Positions 19,401-30,530 are shown, numbered from the stretch's first letter. The stretch is DNA of 64,000 nucleotides from Pseudoxanthomonas wuyuanensis (GCF_900215535.1 NZ_OCND01000001.1:496001-560000), one strand, 5' to 3'. Translations and numbers: made by a program. The notes: a model not told the origin generated them from the letters alone.

Positions 19401-20001
19401 GGCCGCCATCCACGAGTACGGCGAAGCCTCGCAGCGGTCCGAATACCTGGACGCGCAGGATGCCGATCTGACCTCGGCGCTGGAAACGCTGGAAGAGGCC
19501 ATCCGCAAGATCGACCGCGAAACCCGCGGCCGTTTCAAGGATACCTTCGACCGCGTCAACGCCGGCGTGCAGTCGCTGTATCCGCGCCTGTTCGGCGGCG
19601 GTCACGCCTATCTGGAACTGACCGGCGAAGACCTGCTGGATACCGGCGTGGCGATCATGGCGCGCCCGCCCGGCAAGCGCGTGTCCAACATCTCGCTGCT
19701 GTCCGGCGGCGAGAAGGCGATGACCGCGGTGGCGCTGGTGTTCGCCATCTTCCAGCTCAACCCCGCGCCGTTCTGCCTGCTCGACGAGGTCGACGCGCCG
19801 CTGGACGAGGCCAACGTCGGCCGCTTCACCAACATGGTCAAGGAGATGAGCGAGAAGGTGCAGTTCCTGTTCGTCAGCCACAACAAGGCGACGATGGAAG
19901 CCGCGCATCAGCTCAGTGGCGTTACCATGCGCGAACCGGGTGTCAGCCGGCTGGTGTCGGTGGACCTGGAAGAGGCCGCGCGCCTGGCGGGAGCGGCGTG
20001 A
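16498..20001 (+). CDS. smc: chromosome segregation ATPase SMC
   Basis: This 1167-residue condensin subunit organises and segregates the nucleoid with ScpA/ScpB. Walker A GPNGCGKSN is at residues 31-39. Long coiled coils run at about 170-500 and 670-1000 around a hinge near 510-640. The C-terminal head has LLSGGEKAMTAVAL (signature) and FCLLDEVDAPLDEANVGRF (Walker B and D-loop). An upstream in-frame ATG exists, but MRLSTIKLSGFKSF is the canonical start and AGGAAG lies about ten bases before it. zipA follows after 46 bases, probably in one operon. Confidence 0.97.
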   Translation: MRLSTIKLSGFKSFVDPTTLHLPTNMTGVVGPNGCGKSNIIDAVRWVMGESSASRLRGDSLTDVIFSGSAARKPVSQATVELIFDNSDHTVSGEFAAFNEISVKRLVSRDGTSSYYLNGTKCRRRDITDLFLGTGLGPRSYSIIEQGMISQIIEARPEDLRIYLEEAAGISKYKERRKETETRIRHTRENLERLGDLREEIGKQLEHLKRQAKQAEQYQALQEERRVKDAEWKALEYRGLDGQLQALREGLSQEETKLQQLIAEQREAEANIETDRVRREESAEALNRAQAEVYQVGSALARIEQQMQHQRELSERLRKAHEEAQAALSELGEHISGDETRLNVLRESVAEAEPQLQQLQEDDLFKQDALREAEARLADWQQRWEAHSRESAEAARAGEVERTRVDYLDRQAFEADRRRQALAGERSSLDLDALAAAFEQLQLQHDTQKESLESLTEQVETRKQAAAAVQEQQRATQTELSDLRKRAQESRGRLSSLETLQHAALGQEQGAAVAWLKARGLDSAARVGERLSVESGWENAVEGALGQLIEGVLIEAPETLVDALGELGEGRIALVSSDGADIPFAATSLAAKVQGPAAIRRLLARLHTAEDLAEARRLLPQLGEGDSVITRSGERLGEGWVRVSRQGAAKQGALLRERDIQALRLEIETLQEREAELEQRLLSLRDQLLAAEQQREDAQRALYMAHRSVSELAGQLQSQQGKVESTRNRIDKIDAELAQLIETLDASREQAREARTRLEDAVGQMGDLESARQSLEAERRQLVEARDAARDAARASRDAAHALALTLESQRAQIVGLSQALERMGSQRGQLDSRLDELNAQLSEGDSPVQELEAQRQAALEQRVNADRKLAEARSALEGIDNELRQYEQTRHQRDEQALAQRERISQRKLDQQALVLKAEQLSTAVVAAGFVLEDVINTLPEAANPAEWEQAVNQIDGRMRRLEPVNLAAIHEYGEASQRSEYLDAQDADLTSALETLEEAIRKIDRETRGRFKDTFDRVNAGVQSLYPRLFGGGHAYLELTGEDLLDTGVAIMARPPGKRVSNISLLSGGEKAMTAVALVFAIFQLNPAPFCLLDEVDAPLDEANVGRFTNMVKEMSEKVQFLFVSHNKATMEAAHQLSGVTMREPGVSRLVSVDLEEAARLAGAA

Positions 20002-20047
20002 CCGTCCCGACGGCGTTGACTAATCCCTGGCGGAGGAGAAACCGATA

Positions 20048-20776
20048 GTGTCCGACATGGCAATGCTTCGAATCGGCATCCTCATCGCCGGCGTGATCCT
20101 GCTGGTGGCGATCTTCTTCTTCGGCCGGCCCAAGAAGGCCAGCCAGGGGCGGCGGCTGGAACCCAGCGAACGCGACACGGCGCGGGTCGAACCCAGCCTG
20201 GCCGCCGATTCGCTGCAGGAATCGGACTACAGCGGCGACAACGTCATCCAGCCCGAACTGGGGTTGCCCGGGACCGGTCCTGCCGCGCAACCGGACAGCG
20301 ATCTGGGCAAGCGCCCGGACCAGGATTTCGACAAGATCGTTTCGCTGTACGTCGCCGCCAGGGCAGGGCACATGCTGCGCGGCGAGGACATCGTGGTCGC
20401 CGCCGAGAAGACCGGCCTGACCTTCGGCCACATGAACGTGTTCCACCGCCTGATCGAAGGCCACCCGGAGCGCGGCCCGGTGTTCAGCATGGCCAACATC
20501 CTGCAGCCGGGCAGCTTCGACATGGCCAACATCCGCGAACTGGAAACCCCGGCCATCGCCTTCTTCCTGACCCTGCCGGCGCCGATGACCGCGCTGGAAG
20601 CCTGGGAGAAGCTGCTGCCCAATGTCGAACGCATGGCCGAACTGCTCAATGGCGTGGTGCTGGACGACAGCCGCAACGCGCTGGGCCGCCAGCGCATCCA
20701 GCACATCCGCGAGGAATTGCGCGCCTACGACCGCCAGCACGAAGCACCGCCGTTGACCAAGTCGCCGCGGTGGTGA
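20048..20776 (+). CDS. zipA: cell division protein ZipA
   Basis: This 242-residue protein has an N-terminal membrane anchor (about residues 5-25, GILIAGVILLVAIFFFG), a charged/Pro linker to about 90, and a C-terminal FtsZ-binding ZipA domain (DFDKIVSLYVAARAGHMLRG onwards). It anchors and stabilises the Z-ring at the inner membrane. It starts with GTG after a good GGAGGAG site; ATG at 20057 is an alternative. The position between smc and ligA is the common gammaproteobacterial order. Confidence 0.92.
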   Translation: MSDMAMLRIGILIAGVILLVAIFFFGRPKKASQGRRLEPSERDTARVEPSLAADSLQESDYSGDNVIQPELGLPGTGPAAQPDSDLGKRPDQDFDKIVSLYVAARAGHMLRGEDIVVAAEKTGLTFGHMNVFHRLIEGHPERGPVFSMANILQPGSFDMANIRELETPAIAFFLTLPAPMTALEAWEKLLPNVERMAELLNGVVLDDSRNALGRQRIQHIREELRAYDRQHEAPPLTKSPRW

Positions 20777-20934
20777 ATCGGTAAGGGCGGTGTTCGCCCG
20801 TTAGCGACGTCCGATGGCCGCAGGCGTTGGCCGCCAGCGAACGGCAAGCGGGCATCCGGCGGAATCGCCGCATGAGGTTGCGGCATCGGCGGCAGTTGCG
20901 CCGAAGGCCACACGCGGCAAACGCCCGGCCGGTT

Positions 20935-23508
<2,574 letters not shown>

Positions 23509-23510
23509 GA

Positions 23511-23795
23511 AAGCACGCTTTGGGCTGCCTCTCCCCCTTTTGCGGTGGAGAGGGCTGGGGAGACCGGGGATGACGTCATCCGGGAATTCAAGTTTTTGGC
23601 CCCTTCTCCCCCGCTTGCGGGGGAGAGGGCAGGGAAGACCGGGGACGACGTCATCCGGCAGCGCAAGCTTTTCGCCCCCTCTCCCCCTTTTGCGAAGGAG
23701 AGGGCAGGGAAGACCGGGGATGATGTCATCCGGGAACGCAAGCTTTGGGCCCCCTCTCCCCCGCTTGCGGGGGAGAGGGCTGGGGTGAGGGGGAG
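23511..23795 (+). repeat. four tandem 75-bp units, each with a CTCTCCCC palindrome
   Basis: Palindrome cores recur exactly every 75 bases (TCTCCCCC at 23530, 23605, 23680, 23755). Each core is CCCTCTCCCCC-N4-8-GGGGGAGAGGG or a diverged form. Units are joined by AGACCGGGGATGACGTCATC, which itself contains the palindrome GATGACGTCATC. The last unit instead ends in CTGGGGTGAGGGGG and runs straight into the DUF559 start codon. Confidence 0.9.
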
Positions 23796-24117
23796 ATGGA
23801 TCACGCCAAGCGAATGCGTACTGCGCCGACCGATGCCGAACATCGGCTCTGGCAGCGCCTGCGCAACCGGCAACTGGGCTTCAAGTTCCGTCGGCAGCAT
23901 CGGGTTGGCGGCTACATCGTCGATCTGATCTGCGTGGAAGCGGGCGTGGTTATCGAGGTGGACGGCGGGCAGCACATTGAGCTTGCAGGCAACGATGCGG
24001 AGCGGACGGCCTATCTGGAGTCGGTTGGACTGCGGGTACTGCGCTTCTGGAATGACGATGTGCTGTTGCGAACCGATTCGGTGATGGATGCGATCTGGCA
24101 TGCCTTGCAGGAGCGGC
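23796..24117 (+). other. DUF559 endonuclease module (5' part of fused frame)
   Basis: Residues 1-107 of the frame match the DUF559 family (PF04480, PD-(D/E)XK fold, related to very-short-patch repair nucleases). The pattern is AEHRLWQRLRNRQL, then GGYIVDLICVEAGVVIEVDGGQH with acidic residues Asp43, Glu54 and Asp56, then ERTAYLESVGLRVLRFWNDDV. The start follows GAGGGGGAG from the palindrome element. The module has no stop codon of its own: translation would run into the next palindrome, the hexamer repeat, and epmA. Confidence 0.8.
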
Positions 24118-25580
24118 CCCCTCACCCCAACCCTCTCCCCCGCGAGCGGGGGAGAGGGGGCAGAAGCCCAAGCCCAAGCCAAAGCCAAAGCCCAAGCCCA
24201 AGCCAAAGCCAAAGCCAAAGCCAAAGCCAAAGCCAAAGCCAAAGCCAAAGCCAAAGCCAAAGCCAGGAGCGGAATCAGGATGGCCGGGAACACTGCCAGC
24301 AGAGCCAGGATCAGAGCTCGCGCCCAGGTGATGATTGGGACCAGGGTCAGAGCCCGGGGGAGGTTCAGCACCAAGGCCAGGGTCGGGGCGATGCTCCGAA
24401 TCCCGCCGGGAACCACGCGCAACCGCGCAGTCGGCAGCCGAATTCCATGGACCAGCGAACGCAACAGCAGCCTGTGCCGGCAGCGGCGTGCAAGCCTGGT
24501 GCAGCCAGTGCATCCACCCCCTCTCCCCCGCCTGCGGGGGAGAGGGTTGGGGTGAGGGGGCAAGCGTGGCAGTCGGGTCCGCCGTGGCCGGATGGCATTG
24601 GCGCAGCGTTGCCCTGGGCGCCTTCCGCCTCGCGCGATGCCCTTCGCCTGCGAGCGGCGCTGAACCGGTTGGTGCGCGAGTTCTTCCATGCGCGCAACGT
24701 GCTGGAAGTCGAGACGCCGATGATGTCGCAGGCCGGCAATACCGATCCCAATATCGCCTCGTTTTCGCTGGAGTTCGGCGGGCACGTCGACGCCGGGCCG
24801 CGCCAGCGCTGGCTGCGGACCTCACCGGAGTTTCCGCTCAAGCGCCTGCTCGCTGCCGGCCTGGGGGATTGCTACGAGTTGGGTCGGGTGTTTCGCGATG
24901 GCGAAGCCGGCGGCCGCCACAACCCGGAATTCACGATGCTGGAATGGTACCGGCTGGGTTGGGATCTGCCGCAACTGATCGATGAAACGGTCGAACTGGT
25001 GCAGGCCGCGTTGGCGATGATCGGGCGCACCGCCGCGGTGGCGCGAATTTCTTTCCGGGAGATCTACCGGCAGCGCCTGGGCATCGACCCGATGACCGCG
25101 GATGAGGGAATGCTGCGCGCCGCAGCGGCGGACATCGCCGTCGACGGCGAGGGCCTGACGCGCGACGACTGGCTGGACCTGCTGATGACCCATCGCCTGC
25201 AACCGGATTTTCCCGCCGGGCAGTTGCTTGCCGTCTACGACTATCCGGCATCGCAGTGCGCGCTGGCGCGGTTGCGCGATGACGGCGATGTCCAGGTGTC
25301 CGAGCGCTTCGAACTGTACCTGGGCCCGCTGGAACTGGCCAACGGCTATCACGAACTCGCCGATGCGCGCGAACAGCGTGCCCGGTTTCTGCGCGACATC
25401 GACATCCGCCGTACCCGCGGTATCGGCACGCCGGCCATCGACCAATCGCTGCTGGATGCGCTGGACGCTGGCTTTCCCGACTGCTCCGGAGTGGCGCTGG
25501 GCGTGGATCGCCTGCTGATGGCGATGCTGGAAACCGCGCGCATCGCCGATGCGCTGGCCTTCGATTTTTCCAGAGCCTGA
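23796..25580 (+). CDS. epmA: DUF559 nuclease - Ser/Gln linker - EF-P lysine ligase (EpmA/GenX), one open frame
   Basis: One frame of 594 codons joins a DUF559 module (residues 1-107), repeat-derived peptide, a Ser-Gln tract, a Gln-rich stretch and EpmA (from about residue 255-270). EpmA, a class II LysRS paralogue, attaches beta-lysine to elongation factor P. Motif 2 is RVFRDGEAGGRHNPEFTMLEWY; motif 3 is SGVALGVDRLLMAM. EpmA alone most likely starts at ATG 24447, GTG 24552 (inside a palindrome element) or TTG 24609. Whether the fusion is made, processed, or never translated is unknown. epmA itself is confident; the fused product is an observation of the frame only. Confidence 0.75.
   Translation: MDHAKRMRTAPTDAEHRLWQRLRNRQLGFKFRRQHRVGGYIVDLICVEAGVVIEVDGGQHIELAGNDAERTAYLESVGLRVLRFWNDDVLLRTDSVMDAIWHALQERPPHPNPLPRERGRGGRSPSPSQSQSPSPSQSQSQSQSQSQSQSQSQSQSQERNQDGREHCQQSQDQSSRPGDDWDQGQSPGEVQHQGQGRGDAPNPAGNHAQPRSRQPNSMDQRTQQQPVPAAACKPGAASASTPSPPPAGERVGVRGQAWQSGPPWPDGIGAALPWAPSASRDALRLRAALNRLVREFFHARNVLEVETPMMSQAGNTDPNIASFSLEFGGHVDAGPRQRWLRTSPEFPLKRLLAAGLGDCYELGRVFRDGEAGGRHNPEFTMLEWYRLGWDLPQLIDETVELVQAALAMIGRTAAVARISFREIYRQRLGIDPMTADEGMLRAAAADIAVDGEGLTRDDWLDLLMTHRLQPDFPAGQLLAVYDYPASQCALARLRDDGDVQVSERFELYLGPLELANGYHELADAREQRARFLRDIDIRRTRGIGTPAIDQSLLDALDAGFPDCSGVALGVDRLLMAMLETARIADALAFDFSRA
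24131..24158. repeat. CTCTCCCC palindrome after DUF559 module
   Basis: A perfect 13-bp stem CCCTCTCCCCCGC / GCGGGGGAGAGGG with a GA loop is preceded by CCCCTCACCCCAA. This is the inverse of the CTGGGGTGAGGGGG that follows the palindrome left of DUF559 at 23752-23779, so the nuclease module is bracketed by inverted flanks. Confidence 0.9.
24164..24265 (+). repeat. hexanucleotide repeat (AAGCCM)17
   Basis: Seventeen consecutive six-base units, AAGCCA or AAGCCC, encode alternating Ser-Pro and Ser-Gln in the epmA frame. Unit loss or gain keeps the frame. The sequence after it (to about 24400) looks like decayed copies (CAGGATCAGAGC, CAGGGTCAGAGCC). Confidence 0.9.
24519..24560. repeat. CTCTCCCC palindrome with TTGGGGTGAGGGGG tail before epmA core
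   Basis: A perfect 13-bp stem CCCTCTCCCCCGC / GCGGGGGAGAGGG with a CT loop is followed by TTGGGGTGAGGGGG. The GTG of that tail (24552) is in frame with epmA and may be its start codon. Confidence 0.88.
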
Positions 25581-25692
25581 GCGGCGGCATAACGGTCAGC
25601 TGGATGCGCTGCGGGCGTAAACGGTTTCTTGCATTCACGTTCATGATGGCGCGGTAGATTCGTCTGCAGTTACCGCCACTGGAGAGAGAGCC

Positions 25693-26436
25693 ATGCGCAG
25701 TCTGCTGACGTTCGCCTTAGCGCTGGTCGGTTTTTCCGCCGCCAATCAAGCATTCGCTGGGCCGCACCAGGAGCGCGGCTACGGTTACGGCGATGGCTAT
25801 GGACAGACCTTCCGCTGCGAATCCGATGGCAACCGCACCCGCCACTGCCGCGTCGATACCTATGGCGGCGTCGTGCTGGTGCGTCAGCTTTCCAGTACGC
25901 GCTGCGTGGAGGGGCGCAACTGGGGCTACGACCGTGGCGGGGTCTGGGTCAGCCAGGGCTGCCGTGCCGAATTCCGTAGCGGAGGCGGCGGTTATGGCCC
26001 CGGCTGGGGCAACGCGCAGACGCTGCGCTGCGAATCGGACAATGGCCGCCACCGAACGTGTGCGATTCCCCGCAACGGCCAGGTGCGCCTGGTCCGCCAA
26101 CTGTCCGGCACCCGCTGCATCGAAGGCCACAACTGGGGCCGGCAACGCGGCGCCATCTGGGTTTCGCGCGGTTGCCGTGGCGAATTCCAGGTCAGCCGGC
26201 GCGGCGGCAACTGGGGCGGCGGAGGTTGGGATGACGGATACGGCCATGGCGGCGGACAGTTGTTCCGTTGCGAATCGGACAATGGCCGGACCCGCTATTG
26301 CCAGGTCGATGGGCGCCGCGTGAGCCTGCAGCGGCAACTTTCCAGTTCGCCCTGTATCGAGGGCCGTACCTGGGGCACCGACCGTCGCGGCGTCTGGGTC
26401 AGCCACGGCTGCCGTGGCGAATTCCGCGCGTGGTGA
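25693..26436 (+). CDS. exported DUF3011 repeat protein
   Basis: This 247-residue protein has a signal peptide cleaved near AFAGP (residue 23). Three repeats of about 55 residues follow (about 37-95, 110-168 and 190-247), each built as [13 protein letters not shown] ... [19 protein letters not shown] ... GVWVSxGCRGEF. These match DUF3011 (PF11218), a family of unknown role with paired cysteines that suggest disulfides in the periplasm. Gly/Tyr-rich linkers separate the units. GGAGAGAGAG provides the ribosome-binding site. A hairpin follows the stop. Confidence 0.88.
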   Translation: MRSLLTFALALVGFSAANQAFAGPHQERGYGYGDGYGQTFRCESDGNRTRHCRVDTYGGVVLVRQLSSTRCVEGRNWGYDRGGVWVSQGCRAEFRSGGGGYGPGWGNAQTLRCESDNGRHRTCAIPRNGQVRLVRQLSGTRCIEGHNWGRQRGAIWVSRGCRGEFQVSRRGGNWGGGGWDDGYGHGGGQLFRCESDNGRTRYCQVDGRRVSLQRQLSSSPCIEGRTWGTDRRGVWVSHGCRGEFRAW

Positions 26437-26444
26437 GGCGCCGG

Positions 26445-26478
26445 GTAAAGTCCCCGCGCAGGCGCACGGGGACTTTAC
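26445..26478. terminator. hairpin between DUF3011 gene and mtnA
   Basis: A perfect 12-bp stem, GTAAAGTCCCCG / CGGGGACTTTAC, has a 10-base loop and no T run. It probably ends the DUF3011 transcript just before the mtnA promoter. Confidence 0.6.
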
Positions 26479-26488
26479 GGCGGACGGC

Positions 26489-26494
26489 TACAAT
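26489..26494 (+). promoter_or_regulatory. -10 element of mtnA, possible leaderless start
   Basis: TACAAT lies exactly six bases before the mtnA ATG, the same spacing as TAGAAT before ligA. No Shine-Dalgarno is visible, so a leaderless message is plausible. Confidence 0.45.
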
Positions 26495-26500
26495 AGCGGG

Positions 26501-27577
26501 ATGAACGACAGCATCGACAATGACAGCATCGACTACGCCCGCTACGACCGCATCCGCCCGATTCGCTGGACCGGATCCGCGTTGGAGCTGCTGGATCAAC
26601 GGCAACTGCCATTCAAGGTCGAGTACCTGACCTGCACCAGCAGCGACGAAGTCGCCGCCGCCATCCACGCGCTGGCGGTGCGCGGTGCGCCGGCGATCGG
26701 CATCGCCGCGGCCTGGGGCGTGGTGCTGGCCGCCCGCGAAATAGTCGCGGCGGATCCGGCCGAAGCGCTGGCCAGGCTGGAGCCGGCGCTGCAGCGGCTC
26801 AACGCGGCGCGTCCGACCGCGGTCAATCTGGCCTGGGCCTTGCAGCGCATGCGTACGGCATTGCGCGCCGCCGGCAACGACTGGCGCGGCATGCTGGAAC
26901 TGGAAGCGCTGGCCATCGCCGAAGAGGACCTGGCCGCCAACCGGTTGATGGGGACGCTGGGGGCGGCATTGATCGCGCCCGGCAGCGGCGTGCTGACCCA
27001 TTGCAACACCGGTTCGCTGGCCACGGCAGGTTTCGGTACCGCGCTGGGCGTGATCCGCGCCGGTGTCGCCCAGGGGCGTATCGGCAAGGTGTACGCCGGC
27101 GAAACCCGGCCGTGGCTGCAGGGCGCCCGGCTGACCGTATGGGAGCTGCAGCAGGACGATATTCCGGCCACGCTGATCGCCGATTCCGCCGCCTCGCATC
27201 TGATGAAGACCGGCGCGGTGCAGTGGGTGGTGGTAGGTGCCGACCGCATCTGCGCCAATGGCGATGTCGCCAACAAAATCGGGACCTACCAACTGGCCAT
27301 CACCGCCCATCATCATGGCGTGAAGGTGATGGTGGTTGCGCCGTCCTCGACGGTGGACATGGCCACCGCCAGCGGCGAGAGCATCGAGATCGAGGAACGC
27401 GAACCGGGCGAGATGTTCGGCATCGGCGGCGTGCGCACGGTCGCCGAGGGCATCAGCGCATGGAATCCGGTGTTCGACGTCACCCCCGCCGCCTTGATCG
27501 ACGCCATCGTCACCGAGAAGGGCGTGATTGAGCGGCCCGACGAAGAAAAGATGCGCGCCGCCTTCAGCGCCCCGTAG
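26501..27577 (+). CDS. mtnA: methylthioribose-1-phosphate isomerase
   Basis: This 358-residue enzyme of the methionine salvage pathway converts 5-methylthioribose 1-phosphate to the ribulose form. Catalytic Cys168 is in THCNTG and Asp248 in VGADRI, the two residues known from the family; [13 protein letters not shown] near residue 60 is also conserved. The N-terminus holds a short repeat (DSIDNDSID). The stop codon lies inside a CCGTAGGGCGGGCC repeat that recurs 120 bases later. Cytosolic. Confidence 0.95.
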   Translation: MNDSIDNDSIDYARYDRIRPIRWTGSALELLDQRQLPFKVEYLTCTSSDEVAAAIHALAVRGAPAIGIAAAWGVVLAAREIVAADPAEALARLEPALQRLNAARPTAVNLAWALQRMRTALRAAGNDWRGMLELEALAIAEEDLAANRLMGTLGAALIAPGSGVLTHCNTGSLATAGFGTALGVIRAGVAQGRIGKVYAGETRPWLQGARLTVWELQQDDIPATLIADSAASHLMKTGAVQWVVVGADRICANGDVANKIGTYQLAITAHHHGVKVMVVAPSSTVDMATASGESIEIEEREPGEMFGIGGVRTVAEGISAWNPVFDVTPAALIDAIVTEKGVIERPDEEKMRAAFSAP

Positions 27578-27712
27578 GGCGGGCCCCGGGCCGCCGCCAT
27601 TGCCGCGTGCAACCCACCATTCCGGCAACGACCGGTGGCGCAAGCAAGGCACGTCGTCGGTTTCGTGACCAGGCGTGACAACGACTGGAATCCGTAGGGC
27701 GGGCCCGGCCGG
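27572..27712. repeat. two copies of a CCGTAGGGCGGGCCC motif
   Basis: CCGTAGGGCGGGCC occurs at 27572 (covering the mtnA stop codon) and at 27692. Both are followed by C/G-rich sequence. They are direct repeats 120 bases apart. The remaining gap to gyrA (to 27920) holds no gene. Confidence 0.6.
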
Positions 27713-27779
27713 CCATCGGTTTTCGTCCGCGGTCGTGACGGTGGCTTGGCGGCGGGCCTGGGCCATCCTAAGTGCTTGT

Positions 27780-27920
27780 TTCTGTAAGCCATGGACGGGC
27801 AATCCATGCCCGCTTGTGGTATCATCGACAGGTTAGAAATCCCACCTTTTTCCGGCTTGCCGACAGCGTTTCGGCAGCCCGGTTATTGGCCGAAAACCAG
27901 AACCCAGAAACGGACCCCGA
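27780..27920 (+). promoter_or_regulatory. gyrA promoter and leader region
   Basis: TGGTATCATC at about 27816 resembles an extended -10 element (TGnTATAAT-like), placing the start near 27830 and giving a leader of about 90 bases. A small CGGGC / GCCCG hairpin sits just upstream. No clear -35 is seen. Confidence 0.45.
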
Positions 27921-30530
27921 ATGGTCGATCTCGCCAAGGAAATCATCCCCGTCAACCTCGAAGACGAGATGCGCAAGAGCTATCTCGATTACGCGATGAG
28001 CGTGATCGTGGGGCGCGCGCTCCCGGATGTCCGGGACGGCCTAAAGCCGGTCCATCGCCGCGTGTTGTATGCGATGAACGAACTCGGCGCGCACAGCAAC
28101 AAGGCCCACTTCAAGTCGGCGCGTATCGTCGGCGACGTCATCGGTAAGTACCACCCGCACGGCGACCAGTCGGTCTACGACACCCTGGTGCGCATGGCGC
28201 AGCCATTCTCGCTGCGCTACCTGCTGGTGGACGGGCAGGGCAACTTCGGTTCGGTCGACGGCGATTCCGCCGCGGCAATGCGCTACACCGAGGCGCGCAT
28301 GTCGCGCCTGACCCACGAGCTGATGGCCGACATCGACAAGGAAACCGTCGATTTCCAGCTCAACTACGACGAAAAGGAATACGAGCCGTCGGTGATGCCG
28401 ACCCGGTTCCCGAACCTGCTGGTCAACGGCTCTGCCGGCATCGCCGTGGGCATGGCCACCAATATTCCGCCGCACAACCTGGGCGAGGTCATCGACGGCC
28501 TGCTGGCGCTGATCGAAGACCCGGAGATCGACGTCGATGGCCTGATGCAGTACATCCCCGGCCCGGATTTCCCCACCGCCGGCATCATCAACGGCACCAG
28601 CGGCATCGTCGCCGGCTACCGCACCGGCCGTGGCCGCGTGCGCATGCGCGCCAAGGCCGATATCGAAGTCGATGACCGCACCGGCCGCGAGTCGATCATC
28701 GTCACCGAGATTCCGTACCAGGTGAACAAGGCGCGGTTGATCGAGAAGATTGCCGAGCTGGTCAAGGAAAAGCGCCTGGAAGGCATCAGCGAGCTGCGCG
28801 ACGAGTCCGACAAGGACGGCATGCGCATCTACATCGAGGTCAAGCGCGGCGAGTCGGCCGAGGTGGTGCTGAACAATCTGTACTCGCAGACCCCGATGGA
28901 GTCGGTGTTCGGCATCAACATGGTCGCCCTGGTCGATGGCCGCCCGCAGCTGCTGAATCTCAAGCAGATGCTGGAAGCCTTCGTGCGCCACCGCCGCGAA
29001 GTGGTCACCCGCCGCACCATCTTCGAGCTGCGCAAGGCGCGCAACCGCGCGCACATCCTGGAAGGCCTGACCGTCGCATTGGCCAACATCGACGAGATGA
29101 TCGAACTGATCAAGACGTCGGCCAATCCGCAGGAAGCCAAGGAGCGCATGCTGGCCAAGACCTGGGAACCGGGTCTGGTCGGTGCGCTGCTGGCCGCGGC
29201 CGGCGCCGAATCCTCGCGCCCCGAGGACCTGCCGGCCGATGTCGGGTTCCTTGACGGTCCTGATTCCAGCAAGGTGTACCAGCTGACCGAGACCCAGGCT
29301 ACCCAGATTCTGGAAATGCGCCTGCATCGCCTGACCGGGCTGGAGCAGGAAAAGCTGACCGAGGAATACAAGCTGCTGCTGGAAACCATCGCCGGCCTGA
29401 TCCGCATCCTGGAAAACCCGGATGTGCTGATGCAGGTGATCCGCGACGAGCTCGACAACGTCAAGGCCGAGTTCGGCGATGCCCGCCGCAGCGAGATCCG
29501 CCACAGCGAAGAGGATCTGGACATCCTGGATCTGATCGCGCCGGAAGACGTGGTGGTGACGCTGTCGCACGCCGGCTATGCCAAGCGCCAACCGGCCAGC
29601 GCCTACCGTGCGCAGCGCCGCGGCGGCCGCGGCCGCAATGCGGCGGCGACCAAGGACGAGGACTTCATCGACCAGCTGTGGCTGGTCAACACCCATGACA
29701 CCCTGCTGACCTTCACCAGCAGCGGCAAGGTGTTCTGGCTGCCGGTGCATCAGCTGCCAGAAGCCGGCCCCAATGCCCGCGGCCGCCCGATCATCAACTG
29801 GATTCCGCTGGAAGCCGGCGAGAAGGTGCAGGCGGTGCTGCCGATCCGCGCCTATGAAGAAGGCCGCTATGTGTTCTTCGCCACCCAGAACGGTACGGTC
29901 AAGAAAACCCCGCTGACCGAATTCGCGTTCAAGCTGGCGCGCGGCAAGATTGCGATCAACCTGGACGAAGGCGATGCGCTGGTCGGCGTGGCGCTGACCG
30001 ATGGCGAACGCGACGTGATGCTGTTCGCATCCAACGGCAAGGCGGTGCGCTTTGCCGAGAACGAAGTCCGCTCGATGGGCCGTACCGCCACCGGCGTGCG
30101 CGGCATCCGTCTGGCCGAAGGCGAGGAGGTGGTCAGTCTGATCGTGGTCGAAGGCGATGGCGACATCCTGACCGCCAGCGCGCGCGGTTACGGCAAGCGC
30201 ACGCCGGTGGACGAATACCCGCGCAAGGGCCGCGGTACCCAGGGTGTGCTGGCCATCAAGACCAGCGAGCGCAACGGCAAACTGGTCGGCGCCATCCAAC
30301 TGTCCGACCATCATGAGGTGCTGCTGATTTCCGATGGCGGCACGCTGGTGCGCACGCGGGCGTCGGGAATCTCGCAGGTCGGCCGCAATACCCAGGGCGT
30401 CACCCTGATGCGCCTGTCCGAAGGCGAAACCCTGCAGGCGGTCGAACGCCTGGACGCCTCGCTGGACGAGGACGATGGCGAGGCGGATGCCGTCGCCGAG
30501 ACGGTTGTGGAGCCGCAGCCGCAGGCATGA
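27921..30530 (+). CDS. gyrA: DNA gyrase subunit A
   Basis: This 869-residue type II topoisomerase subunit introduces negative supercoils with GyrB. The catalytic pair Arg121-Tyr122 is in [10 protein letters not shown]. The quinolone-resistance region reads [10 protein letters not shown], so position 83 is Gln (Ser in E. coli) and 87 is Asp. The GyrA-box QRRGGRG starts at residue 565 and leads into the C-terminal DNA-wrapping beta-pinwheel. The tail is acidic ([12 protein letters not shown]). Length matches E. coli GyrA (875). Gln83 is, to my knowledge, natural in Stenotrophomonas and relatives. Confidence 0.98.
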   Translation: MVDLAKEIIPVNLEDEMRKSYLDYAMSVIVGRALPDVRDGLKPVHRRVLYAMNELGAHSNKAHFKSARIVGDVIGKYHPHGDQSVYDTLVRMAQPFSLRYLLVDGQGNFGSVDGDSAAAMRYTEARMSRLTHELMADIDKETVDFQLNYDEKEYEPSVMPTRFPNLLVNGSAGIAVGMATNIPPHNLGEVIDGLLALIEDPEIDVDGLMQYIPGPDFPTAGIINGTSGIVAGYRTGRGRVRMRAKADIEVDDRTGRESIIVTEIPYQVNKARLIEKIAELVKEKRLEGISELRDESDKDGMRIYIEVKRGESAEVVLNNLYSQTPMESVFGINMVALVDGRPQLLNLKQMLEAFVRHRREVVTRRTIFELRKARNRAHILEGLTVALANIDEMIELIKTSANPQEAKERMLAKTWEPGLVGALLAAAGAESSRPEDLPADVGFLDGPDSSKVYQLTETQATQILEMRLHRLTGLEQEKLTEEYKLLLETIAGLIRILENPDVLMQVIRDELDNVKAEFGDARRSEIRHSEEDLDILDLIAPEDVVVTLSHAGYAKRQPASAYRAQRRGGRGRNAAATKDEDFIDQLWLVNTHDTLLTFTSSGKVFWLPVHQLPEAGPNARGRPIINWIPLEAGEKVQAVLPIRAYEEGRYVFFATQNGTVKKTPLTEFAFKLARGKIAINLDEGDALVGVALTDGERDVMLFASNGKAVRFAENEVRSMGRTATGVRGIRLAEGEEVVSLIVVEGDGDILTASARGYGKRTPVDEYPRKGRGTQGVLAIKTSERNGKLVGAIQLSDHHEVLLISDGGTLVRTRASGISQVGRNTQGVTLMRLSEGETLQAVERLDASLDEDDGEADAVAETVVEPQPQA

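Noticed and set aside
16435..19908. Very long minus-strand open frame opposite smc
   Set aside because: It is a shadow of GC-rich, Glu/Leu/Arg-rich smc codons. It has no start signal or recognisable domain, and the plus strand encodes an unmistakable SMC protein.
23511..23795. CRISPR array
   Set aside because: The units are head-to-tail tandem repeats without unique spacers, and no cas gene is nearby.
24164..24265. Phase-variable on/off switch
   Set aside because: The unit is six bases, so changes in copy number keep the reading frame; only linker length could vary.
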